Of a stretch of 64,000 bases of DNA, positions 50,683-59,054 are shown piece after piece (the first letter of the stretch is position 1; each line of letters opens with the position of its first letter). This DNA comes from CBFHND01 sp965657085 (GTDB lineage Bacteria; Pseudomonadota; Alphaproteobacteria; Rhodobacterales; Rhodobacteraceae). The notes beneath the pieces are model-generated. The model saw only the letters and a list, made by a program, of their open reading frames with translations. It ran no database searches and was not told the origin of the DNA. Location: NCBI GenBank assembly GCA_965657085.1, contig CBFHND010000001.1, forward strand, positions 124,001 to 188,000, read 5' to 3'. The translations under genes and the position numbers were made by a program.

Positions 50683-52217
50683 CCGGCGTCCCCATCCAGA
50701 ATGGCGCGCACGCGGGCCACCAGTTCGGCGCGTGGCACTTCGTACTGGCTGGGCCGGTCTTTCCATTCCTCAAGGCTGGCGGTCTCTGCGATCTTGGCGC
50801 CCAGCACCAGATCCTTGATCTGGACAACGCCGCGGTCCTTTTCGTCTCCACCTTCGATCACGGCCACGGGGCTGCCGCGTTTGTCGGCGTATTTCAACTG
50901 GTTGCCGAAGTTCTTGGGATTGCCAAGGTAGACCTCGGCGCGGATGCCTGCCTCGCGCAGTTCGGCCACCATCGCCTGATAGTCGGCCATGCGGTCGCGG
51001 TCCATCACGGTGACGACCACCGGGCCTTCGGCCTCGGCTCCGACACGGCCCTTTGCGGTCAGCGCGGCCAGAAGGCGGTCCACGCCGATGCTGATGCCCG
51101 TCGCGGGGACTTCCTGACCGGTGAAGCGCTTGACAAGATCGTCGTAACGCCCGCCGCCCGCGACCGATCCGAACTGACGCTTGCGGCCCTTTTCGTCGTG
51201 GATTTCGAAGGTCAATTCGGCCTCGTAGACGGGACCGGTGTAGTAGCCAAGGCCGCGCACCACGGATGGGTCAATCTCGATCCGGTCGGGACCGTAGCCG
51301 CCTGCGTTCAAAAGCGCCGCGATTTCTTCCAGTTCGTTAACACCCTGCTGACCATCAGAACTTGACCCAACTGCATACCTCAGATTGCGAAGCGTTTCGT
51401 GAGGCGTATCAGCCTTTGATGTCAAAAATGCGAGGATTGGTTCCCGCTCATCCGACGACAGACCCACGCCGTCAATAAACGCTCCAGAAGCATCGAGACG
51501 ACCTCTACCTAACAATTGGTCCACCCCCTCAAGACCAACCTTGTCAAATTTGTCGATTGCTCTGAGAACATCGTCTCGGATTTCCAACAACTCTGCCGTG
51601 CCTACGGTTATTGGTCGCAAATCTTTTTCTTCTTCGGTGATAATACCCGCCTCCTCAAGAACACCGTTCAGCACTTTGCGGTTGTTGACACGGATGATGT
51701 AGTCGCCACGGGGGATGCCGACCTCTTCCAGCGTGTCGGCCAGCATTGCGCAGATCTCGGTGTCGGCGGCCATGCTGGCGGTGCCCACTGTATCGGCATC
51801 GCATTGATAAAACTGGCGAAACCGCCCCGGCCCCGGCTTTTCATTGCGCCAGACCGGGCCCATGGTGAAGCGGCGGTAAGGGTTGGGCAGGTCGTTGCGG
51901 TGCTGGGCATAGACACGCGCCAGCGGCGCCGTCATGTCATAGCGCAGCGCCAGCCAATCGCCGGGCTTTTCGCCTTCGCCGTCTTCCTGCCACGCAAAGA
52001 CGCCCGCGTTGGGACGGTCCACATCGGGCAGGAACTTGCCCAGAGCCTCGACCGTTTCCACCGCACTGGTTTCCAGCGCATCAAATCCATAGCGATGATA
52101 GACCCCGGCAATCGCGCGCAGCATTTCGGCGCGGCGCGTCACGTCGCCTGCGAAATAGTCACGGAACCCCTTGGGCGTTTCGGCCTTGGGGCGCGGGGTT
52201 TTCTTGGGCTTGGCCAT
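50679..52217 (-). CDS. hisS: histidyl-tRNA synthetase
   Basis: A 512-aa class II synthetase that charges tRNA-His. It has ETPKGFRDYFAGDVTRR at the start, RYDMTAPLARVYAQH, motif 2 FTMGPVWRNEKPGPGRFRQFYQ, and GLGYYTGPVYEAE with GSVAGGGRYDDLV. A GGAG lies just before the ATG at 52217 and is itself part of an 11-bp repeat (52218-52256). Roughly 51325-51685 has clearly lower GC than its surroundings and uses codons such as TTA and AGA that are rare nearby. The reading frame is intact, suggesting allelic replacement by recombination. Confidence 0.95.
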   Translation of the reverse strand: MAKPKKTPRPKAETPKGFRDYFAGDVTRRAEMLRAIAGVYHRYGFDALETSAVETVEALGKFLPDVDRPNAGVFAWQEDGEGEKPGDWLALRYDMTAPLARVYAQHRNDLPNPYRRFTMGPVWRNEKPGPGRFRQFYQCDADTVGTASMAADTEICAMLADTLEEVGIPRGDYIIRVNNRKVLNGVLEEAGIITEEEKDLRPITVGTAELLEIRDDVLRAIDKFDKVGLEGVDQLLGRGRLDASGAFIDGVGLSSDEREPILAFLTSKADTPHETLRNLRYAVGSSSDGQQGVNELEEIAALLNAGGYGPDRIEIDPSVVRGLGYYTGPVYEAELTFEIHDEKGRKRQFGSVAGGGRYDDLVKRFTGQEVPATGISIGVDRLLAALTAKGRVGAEAEGPVVVTVMDRDRMADYQAMVAELREAGIRAEVYLGNPKNFGNQLKYADKRGSPVAVIEGGDEKDRGVVQIKDLVLGAKIAETASLEEWKDRPSQYEVPRAELVARVRAILDGDAG

Positions 52218-52256
52218 GTATGGCTCCGGTATGGGTGCGGTATGGGTCTGGTATGG
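52218..52256 (-). repeat. 11-bp-period CCATAC direct repeat, 4 units (hisS side)
   Basis: On the plus strand GTATGG lies at 52218, 52229, 52240 and 52251, exactly 11 bp apart. On the hisS sense strand this is CCATAC-N5 four times (spacers CAGAC, CGCAC, CGGAG), and the last unit abuts the hisS ATG. The CGGAG spacer doubles as the ribosome-binding site. It matches the arrangement at rpoB and lpd. Confidence 0.8.
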
Positions 52257-52358
52257 TTCGGCACACGCTCTAACCAATGGGTCCCTTGGGGGCAAGCACT
52301 CCGGCCATTGCACAGCCGCCAAGGATGGCCCACATGGGTCAGGAAAAAGGAGTGGCTC

Positions 52359-52553
52359 ATGGAAAAGCTCGAAGAACAGATCGCGCATCTGACCCGCGTC
52401 GTGGACGACCTTTCGGATGTGGTGGCCCGGCAGGAGGCCGAGATTGTCACGCTGACGCGCCGGGTGCACATGCTGATGCAGCGCGAAGGGGAACGCGATG
52501 CGCAAGGCACGGGCGGGATCGTGGTGGGGGACGAACGCCCGCCGCATTACTGA
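52359..52553 (+). CDS. slyX: SlyX family protein
   Basis: A 64-aa coiled-coil protein, MEKLEEQIAHLTRVVDDLSDV then VARQEAEIVTLTRRVHMLM, ending ERPPHY, the usual SlyX heptad pattern and PPHY-type end. The cellular role of SlyX is not known. The ATG at 52359 is preceded by AAAAAGGAG. It is divergent from hisS across a 141-bp spacer that contains the 11-bp repeat. Confidence 0.9.
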   Translation: MEKLEEQIAHLTRVVDDLSDVVARQEAEIVTLTRRVHMLMQREGERDAQGTGGIVVGDERPPHY

Positions 52554-52563
52554 TCCCGCAGGA

Positions 52564-53844
52564 TCAGGGGGATTTCAGCGCCGCTGCGACCACCGCACCA
52601 TCGTGCAGCAGGATATCGGCCCAGCGCGCATTGTCGCTGAACCGCTCGTAGGTGGAGATGAAGACGGTGGTCTTTTCCAGTTGCGGCAAGGCGCTGCCAC
52701 AGGGCTTGCGCTTGCCCACCCGGCAGACACGCGATTTGATCTGTTCATAGGCCTTGTCGGTGTCGCTGTAGGGGTATTCGTCACTTGGACGGCCATAGCG
52801 CAGGCTTTCGTGCATGGATGGCGCGCCGAAGAGGGCCAGTGCGGCGGTGAACTGGCGCGGGCAGGCATCCTCGAACCCGGCAATATAGAACGTGCGGGGT
52901 GCCGTGCTTTCGGGGTCGCTGTCGTAGAGCGTGTAGCCCTTGCCGCGCGCAGGCGCCTTGCCGATCTTGCGGCCCAGCGGTTTCAGCCGGGCGTCACAGA
53001 CCCGCGCGACCGTCCCATAGGGCAGAATGGTGCCATAAGGCACATCGCGGCCATCTGCGCCGGTGCGTGGTGTGTTCTTGCGTGTGACGCCCAGAAGGCC
53101 GCCGCGTTTGCGGGTCCCCGGTTCTTCGCGCACAGCATCGGGTGAGGCGGAGAGATCAGGCGACAAGGATGCAGTTTGCACGGGTGGTGCGTCCTGGGCC
53201 GCAGGCTTGGCCGCCGCCCCGGCGCGCAACCGGGCAAGAAAGCCCGTGGGCTTTGGATCGTCTGCGGGGGCGGTCTGTGCCGCAACAGGCTGGGCTGCGT
53301 CTGCGTTTGTGGTTTCAACAAGCTGGGTCGCTTCAGCAGGCGTGTCCGTGCCGGGGGTGGTTTCCGTCTCGACGCTTGCCAGTTCTTTGGGCGCTGCTTC
53401 GCCCTCGGGTACGGCGTCGGCCTTTGCCTCTGCCGCTGCGGTACGGCGCAACCAGCCGCGCAGGCCACCTGCGGGTTTGGCGGAAGGCTCTGGCGCGGAT
53501 TCGGTCAAGGCCTCAGTCGGGGAGTCAGTCGGGGCAGCAGGATCCGCCGCAGCCGCATCTTCGGGTGGCACGGCCTCGGACTGCGGTGTGGTGTCTTCCG
53601 TCAGTTCAGCGTCCGCCGGGATTTCACCGGTTTGCGCTGCGGCGCTTTCCTCTGGCTGCGACCGCCGCAAAAGACGACTGAACACTCCGCCTTCGGCTTC
53701 GTATTCCTCGGCGTCCGGCAGGGCCGTTGCAATGGGTTCTTCGGCGGCAAGGGTCACATCGGAAATGCGTTCGACCTTGTCCAGTGGATCGCCACAGGCC
53801 GCCAACAGACCGCAGAGGGTCAAAACAGTCCACCGATGATGCAC
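52564..53844 (-). CDS. large lipoprotein with disordered linker
   Basis: A 426-aa predicted lipoprotein. The GTG start at 53844 has GGAGG seven bases upstream. The signal MHHRWTVLTLCGLLAAC ends in a lipobox. Residues 40-250 are a disordered Ala/Pro/Glu/Thr-rich region, and the C-terminal 170 residues form a conserved-looking domain with several cysteines (RVCDAR, EDACPRQ, SRVCRVGKRKPCG). The family is common in Rhodobacteraceae and its function is unknown. It is convergent with slyX. Confidence 0.82.
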   Translation of the reverse strand: MHHRWTVLTLCGLLAACGDPLDKVERISDVTLAAEEPIATALPDAEEYEAEGGVFSRLLRRSQPEESAAAQTGEIPADAELTEDTTPQSEAVPPEDAAAADPAAPTDSPTEALTESAPEPSAKPAGGLRGWLRRTAAAEAKADAVPEGEAAPKELASVETETTPGTDTPAEATQLVETTNADAAQPVAAQTAPADDPKPTGFLARLRAGAAAKPAAQDAPPVQTASLSPDLSASPDAVREEPGTRKRGGLLGVTRKNTPRTGADGRDVPYGTILPYGTVARVCDARLKPLGRKIGKAPARGKGYTLYDSDPESTAPRTFYIAGFEDACPRQFTAALALFGAPSMHESLRYGRPSDEYPYSDTDKAYEQIKSRVCRVGKRKPCGSALPQLEKTTVFISTYERFSDNARWADILLHDGAVVAAALKSP

Positions 53845-53942
53845 GTTCCCGCCTCCCTGACGTCTTGCACGCTCTTAGCGCAGAGCGATGGCCCCTGTCC
53901 ACCGGATGCCCTGATTGCGTAGAGGCGCGCGCGGGGCGTGGC

Positions 53943-56900
53943 CTAGATTTCCTCGACCTCGAGCACCCCGCCCAGGCTCTTGATGGCGCCTTTGATCTGC
54001 GGGTTCACGGGGAAATCTTCGCCCAGATCGACATCGATCTCTCCCTTGAGGTCCGCACCGCTCAGGCACAGCTGGATCGGGCCGCGCCCTGCTCCGCGCA
54101 CTGCGGTTCCGGCCCCTTCGAGGACAGTGGCGATGGACCCGATGGCACCCGCATCATTGATATAGACGCGCAGGCCCATGCCCCCCACGTCGGCCACCAC
54201 CGTGTCGATGGGGGCCACGGAGCGCGCCAGCAGTTTCAGTTGTTCGGCCTCCATCGTCGCCTCGGCGGTGACGATCACCTTTTCACCTGTCACCAGATGG
54301 TCCTGCGCTTTCTCCAGCGTTTCCGAGAACAAGGTGACCTCGAACGCGCCCGTCGTGTCGCTAAGCTGGGCAAAGGCAAAGCGGTTGCCCTTGGCCGATT
54401 TGCGGATTTGACAGCCCGCCACCACGCCTGCCAGCTTGACCACGCAGGCCTGATGTTCGGCCTTGGCCGTCACATCATCCAGCGTCATCACGCCCTTGCG
54501 TTTCAGGGCGCCCTGATAATCATCAAGCGGGTGGCCCGAGAGGTAGAACCCCACGGCCTTGAACTCTTCGGCCAGACGTTCGGCCGGCAGCCAATCGGCC
54601 ACGGGCAACATGCGCGGTTCTGGCAGGTCTTCGCCCGCGTCACCGAACAAGGACACCTGATTGCTGTTCTTCTGATCATGGATCGCGGCGGAGTAGCCCA
54701 CCAGCGCATCCAGTGCGTCGAACACGCGGCGGCGGTTGTTGTCGAGCTGATCGAAGGCGCCTGAGCGGGCCAGCATTTCCAAGGGGCGTTTGCCCACGCG
54801 CTTGAGGTCCACACGGCGCGCCAGATCGAAGAGCGTGGCAAAGGGTTTGTCCACGCCGTCCACCTTGCGGCCTTCGGTCACCAGCCGCATCGCCTCGACG
54901 CCCACGTTCTTCAATGCGCCCAGCGCATAGACCAGCGCGCCATCGACCACCTTGAACGTCGCATCGGACCGGTTCACGCAGGGCGGCACCCACGGCAGGT
55001 CCAGCGATTTGCGCACTTCCTCGAAGTAGATCGCCAGCTTGTCGGTGAGGTGGATATCGCAGTTCATCACCCCGGCCATGAACTCCACGGGGTGGTTCGC
55101 CTTGAGCCACGCGGTCTGGTAGCTGACCACCGCGTAGGCCGCCGCGTGCGATTTGTTGAAGCCGTAGTTGGCGAACTTGTCGAGGAGGTTCCAGACCTCC
55201 ATCGCCTTGTCCTTGTCCACGCCATTGCCCGCAGCCCCTTCGAGGAACTTTGGGCGTTCGGCGTCCATCGCCTCCTGGATCTTTTTGCCCATGGCGCGGC
55301 GCAAGAGGTCCGCGCCGCCAAGGCTATACCCTGCCATGTCCTGCGCGATCTGCATCACCTGTTCCTGGTAGACGATGATGCCTTGGGTCTCGTCGAGGAT
55401 ATGGTCGATGGTCGGGTGCAGGTTTTCGCGTTCACGCAGGCCATTCTTGACCTCGCAATAGGTGGGAATGTTTTCCATGGGGCCGGGGCGGTAAAGCGCC
55501 ACGAGGGCCACGATGTCCTCGATGCAGGTGGGTTTCATGCGCTTGAGCGCATCCATCATGCCCGAGCTTTCCACCTGGAACACGGCGACCGTTTTGGCGG
55601 CGGCGTAGAGGTTGTAGGAGGCCTCGTCATCCAGCGGGATCGCGTTGATGTCGTTAAGGGTGCCGGGGGCAGGTTCATAAAGCTCGGTGCCATCGGCAGC
55701 CACGTGCAGATCACGGCCGGAGGCGCGGATCTGTTCCACCGCGTTCTGGATCACGGTCAGGGTTTTCAGGCCCAGAAAGTCGAACTTGACCAGGCCCGCC
55801 TGTTCGACCCATTTCATGTTGAACTGGGTGGCGGGCATGTCGGAGCGCGGGTCCTGGTAAAGCGGCACCAGCGCATCAAGCGGGCGGTCGCCGATCACCA
55901 CGCCGGCGGCGTGGGTCGATGCGTTGCGCAGCAGGCCCTCGACCTGTTGGCCATAATCCAGAAGGCGTTTCACCACCTCTTCGGCGCGGGCCTCTTCCCG
56001 CAGGCGCGGTTCATCTTTCAGGGCCTTTTCGATGCTGACGGGTTTGACGCCTTCCACCGGGATCAGCTTGGACAGGCGGTCCACCTGCCCATAAGGCATT
56101 TGCAGCACCCGCCCGATGTCGCGCACCGCCGCCTTGGACAAAAGCGCACCAAAGGTGATGATCTGGCCCACCTTGTCGCGGCCATATTTCTCTTGCACGT
56201 AGCGGATCACCTCTTCGCGGCGGTCCATGCAGAAGTCGATGTCGAAGTCGGGCATGCTGACCCGTTCGGGGTTCAGGAACCGTTCAAAGAGCAGCGCATA
56301 GCGCAGGGGATCAAGGTCGGTGATGGTCAGCGCATAGGCCACGAGGCTGCCCGCACCCGACCCCCGGCCCGGCCCCACCGGAATGCCATTGTCCTTGGCC
56401 CATTTGATAAAGTCCGCCACGATCAGGAAGTAGCCGGGGAACCCCATGCCTTCGATGATGCCCAGTTCGAATTCCAGCCGCTTTTCGTACTCTTCCACCT
56501 CTGCCGCATGGGGAATGACGGCAAGCCGCGCGCGCAAGCCTTCCTGGGACTGGCGGCGCAGTTCCTCGACCTCGTTCTCGGCAAAACGCGGCAGGATCGG
56601 ATCGCGGCGATAGGCCTGAAAGGCGCAGCGTTTGGCGATTTCGATGGTGTTGTCGATGGCTTCGGGCAGGTCCGCGAAGAGGGTCACCATTTCGGCGGGG
56701 GATTTGAAATAGTGCTGGTTGGTCAGGCGGCGGCGCGGTTCCTGCTGATCGACATAAGCGCCCTCGGCGATGCAGATCAGCGCATCATGCGCCTCGTACA
56801 TGTCGGGCTTGGGGAAATAGACATCATTGGTCGCCACCAGCGGCAGGTCCATGTCATAGGCCATTTCCACAAGCGGTTGCTCGGTCAGGCGTTCGGCCTC

Positions 56901-57455
56901 GGGTTGGCCACCCTCGCCGGGGTGGCGTTGCAATTCCACGTAAAGCCGGGTGTCGAACGTGCCCGCAAGCCGTGAAAGCAGCGCCTCCGCGGCCCCCTTC
57001 TGTGCGGTTTGCAGCAACATGCCCACGGGGCCATCGGGACCACCGGTCAAACAGATCAGCCCGCCTGAATGCGCCGCAAGCTCGTCCAGCGTCACTTGCG
57101 GCAACTGCCCATCGCCCTTGAGATACAGGCAGGAGTTCAGCTTCATCAGGTTTTCGTACCCGGCCTCGTTCTGTGCAAGCAGCACGAGGGGCGCGGGCAT
57201 ACGCGGCTTTTCCCCCGGGCGCGTGTCGACATAGGCCAGATCGACCTGGCAGCCGATGATCGGCTGTATCCCCGCCCCCGCCAGGGTCACGGAATATTCC
57301 AGCGCCGCGAACATGTTGTTGGTGTCGGTCAGTGCCAGCGCGGGCATCTGGTGCCTTTGGCACAGATCGGGCAGCTTTTTCAGCCGCAGCGCCCCTTCCA
57401 GCAAGGAATACTCGGTGTGGGTGCGCAGGTGAATGAATCGTGGTGTGCTCGGCAT
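53943..57455 (-). CDS. dnaE: DNA polymerase III alpha subunit
   Basis: A 1170-aa replicative polymerase. The N-terminal PHP domain has FIHLRTHTEYSLLEGA, the palm catalytic motif is PDFDIDFCMDRREEVI near residue 400, and the HhH and OB-fold regions follow. The C-terminal part has the OB domain with KLAGVVAG. The ATG at 57455 (MPSTPRF) was chosen from the family N-terminus; no good ribosome-binding site is visible. Length is normal for DnaE1. It stands alone, divergent from xdhA. Confidence 0.97.
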   Translation of the reverse strand: MPSTPRFIHLRTHTEYSLLEGALRLKKLPDLCQRHQMPALALTDTNNMFAALEYSVTLAGAGIQPIIGCQVDLAYVDTRPGEKPRMPAPLVLLAQNEAGYENLMKLNSCLYLKGDGQLPQVTLDELAAHSGGLICLTGGPDGPVGMLLQTAQKGAAEALLSRLAGTFDTRLYVELQRHPGEGGQPEAERLTEQPLVEMAYDMDLPLVATNDVYFPKPDMYEAHDALICIAEGAYVDQQEPRRRLTNQHYFKSPAEMVTLFADLPEAIDNTIEIAKRCAFQAYRRDPILPRFAENEVEELRRQSQEGLRARLAVIPHAAEVEEYEKRLEFELGIIEGMGFPGYFLIVADFIKWAKDNGIPVGPGRGSGAGSLVAYALTITDLDPLRYALLFERFLNPERVSMPDFDIDFCMDRREEVIRYVQEKYGRDKVGQIITFGALLSKAAVRDIGRVLQMPYGQVDRLSKLIPVEGVKPVSIEKALKDEPRLREEARAEEVVKRLLDYGQQVEGLLRNASTHAAGVVIGDRPLDALVPLYQDPRSDMPATQFNMKWVEQAGLVKFDFLGLKTLTVIQNAVEQIRASGRDLHVAADGTELYEPAPGTLNDINAIPLDDEASYNLYAAAKTVAVFQVESSGMMDALKRMKPTCIEDIVALVALYRPGPMENIPTYCEVKNGLRERENLHPTIDHILDETQGIIVYQEQVMQIAQDMAGYSLGGADLLRRAMGKKIQEAMDAERPKFLEGAAGNGVDKDKAMEVWNLLDKFANYGFNKSHAAAYAVVSYQTAWLKANHPVEFMAGVMNCDIHLTDKLAIYFEEVRKSLDLPWVPPCVNRSDATFKVVDGALVYALGALKNVGVEAMRLVTEGRKVDGVDKPFATLFDLARRVDLKRVGKRPLEMLARSGAFDQLDNNRRRVFDALDALVGYSAAIHDQKNSNQVSLFGDAGEDLPEPRMLPVADWLPAERLAEEFKAVGFYLSGHPLDDYQGALKRKGVMTLDDVTAKAEHQACVVKLAGVVAGCQIRKSAKGNRFAFAQLSDTTGAFEVTLFSETLEKAQDHLVTGEKVIVTAEATMEAEQLKLLARSVAPIDTVVADVGGMGLRVYINDAGAIGSIATVLEGAGTAVRGAGRGPIQLCLSGADLKGEIDVDLGEDFPVNPQIKGAIKSLGGVLEVEEI

Positions 57456-57665
57456 ATGGGCAGAGTAGGTCAGCCGCGCCGCTACATCCAGCGTCTGCAT
57501 CACCTTATACACAAGATTTTGGGCCTGATGCCGGGGCCGCCGCGGCATCCCCCTTGCCAAACCCCGCGCGCGCCGCTTAGCTTTCCACTCAAACGGCCCG
57601 CGCCGCCTCTACGCCGCATCGAGGCAGCGCCGCGTTCGGGCGTCGGTATCGCGGCAGGCAAACCC

Positions 57666-59054
57666 ATGAACATATCCTTTCTTCTGAATGGAGAGAGCGT
57701 GACCGCCCGGGACGTGGCGCCCACCACCACCCTGCTGGACTGGTTGCGCGAAGAACGCGGCCTGACCGGCACCAAGGAAGGCTGCAACGAAGGCGATTGC
57801 GGGGCCTGTTCGGTGATCGTGACGGATGCCAGCGGCGCGCAGGCGCTCAATGCTTGCATCCTGTTTCTGCCGCAATTGGCGGGCAAGGCCGTGCGCACCG
57901 TGGAAGGCATCGCGGCCCCCGATGGCACATTGCATCCGGTGCAGCAGGCGATGATCGACCACCACGGATCGCAATGCGGGTTCTGCACGCCGGGGTTCAT
58001 CACCACCATGGCCTGTGCCCATCTGAATGGTGCGACCGACCACGACACGGAACTGGCGGGCAACCTGTGCCGCTGCACCGGCTACGCCCCGATCGTGCGC
58101 GCAGCCCATGCCGCCCAGGACGCGCCCGTGCCCGCGCACATGCAAGATGATCTTCTTTGGGTCAAAAATACTTCGGGGGGGCCGCAGGCGGGGGCAGAGC
58201 CCCCATCCCACCCCACCGATCTGGATGGGTTTGCAGATTGGTATGCCGATCACCCCGAGGCCACCCTGATTGCCGGGGCCACGGATGTGGGCCTGTGGGT
58301 GACGAAGGATTTCCGCGATCTGGGCGAGACGGCATTCCTTGCCCATGTCGACGGTCTGTCGGGTGTCACTGTATCGCCGACAGAGATTCGTATCGGCGCC
58401 ACAACCACGCTCACCGACTTGCAAAGCGCCATCGCCCCCCATCATCCGGCCTTTGCCGAATTGATCCGGCGCTATGGGTCGGTGCAGGTGCGCAATGCCG
58501 CGACCATCGGCGGCAATGTCGCGAATGGTTCGCCCATCGGGGATGGATCGCCTGCGCTGATCGCCTTGGACGCCACGGTGCATCTGCGCCAAGGGTCTGG
58601 AACGCGTGCGGTGCCCATCGGTGATTTCTTTATTGATTATGGACAGCAAGACCGCGTGGCGGGCGAATTTGTGACCCACATCACCGTGCCGCGCGCGGCG
58701 GATGCCTTGCGCTGTTACAAACTGTCCAAACGGTTTGATCAGGACATTTCCGCCGTCTGTGGTTGTTTCTGGATCAAGGTCGAAGACGGCGTGGTATCGG
58801 AGGTGCGGCTGGCCTTTGGCGGCATGGCGGGCACGCCAAAACGTGCAACCCGGGCCGAGGCGGCGCTGATCGGCAAAGGCTGGACGGAGACAAATGTGCG
58901 CGCCGCGATGGACGCCTTGGCGCAGGATTTCACGCCCTTGTCCGACATGCGTGCCTCGGCGGAGTACCGGATGCAGGCGGCACAGAACATGATCTGGCGC
59001 GCGTGGTGCGAGGATCAGGGTGACACAGCGCAGGTGCTGGAGGTGCGGCCATGA
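57666..59054 (+). CDS. xdhA: xanthine dehydrogenase small subunit (Fe-S/FAD)
   Basis: A 462-aa subunit with two 2Fe-2S clusters (CNEGDCGACS with a further C; CGFCTPGF and CRCTGY) and an FAD domain beginning after residue 185 (LIAGATDVGLW, GGNVANGSPIGDGSPALIAL). It passes electrons from the molybdenum site to NAD. Between the two domains, residues of about 161-182 (LLWVKNTSGGPQAGAEPPS) look like the translation of a G/C-rich intergenic palindrome inserted in frame (58147-58210). The gene overlaps xdhB by 4 bp. Confidence 0.95.
   Translation: MNISFLLNGESVTARDVAPTTTLLDWLREERGLTGTKEGCNEGDCGACSVIVTDASGAQALNACILFLPQLAGKAVRTVEGIAAPDGTLHPVQQAMIDHHGSQCGFCTPGFITTMACAHLNGATDHDTELAGNLCRCTGYAPIVRAAHAAQDAPVPAHMQDDLLWVKNTSGGPQAGAEPPSHPTDLDGFADWYADHPEATLIAGATDVGLWVTKDFRDLGETAFLAHVDGLSGVTVSPTEIRIGATTTLTDLQSAIAPHHPAFAELIRRYGSVQVRNAATIGGNVANGSPIGDGSPALIALDATVHLRQGSGTRAVPIGDFFIDYGQQDRVAGEFVTHITVPRAADALRCYKLSKRFDQDISAVCGCFWIKVEDGVVSEVRLAFGGMAGTPKRATRAEAALIGKGWTETNVRAAMDALAQDFTPLSDMRASAEYRMQAAQNMIWRAWCEDQGDTAQVLEVRP
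58147..58210. repeat. palindromic interspersed element inside xdhA
   Basis: A 64-bp segment in the linker between the Fe-S and FAD domains of XdhA. It contains a 6-bp hairpin (GGGGGC at 58190-58195, complement at 58199-58204, AGA loop) and a CAAAAATACTTCGGGGGG stretch. The reverse complement has the form CCCCGAAGTATTTTTG...AAAGAAG, which resembles intergenic elements that follow many Rhodobacteraceae genes; a similar sequence lies at 63815-63850 in this window. Its length keeps the frame open. Confidence 0.55.

Noticed and set aside
55050..56975. 641-codon plus-strand frame inside dnaE
   Set aside because: Antisense shadow of dnaE with the same composition bias.
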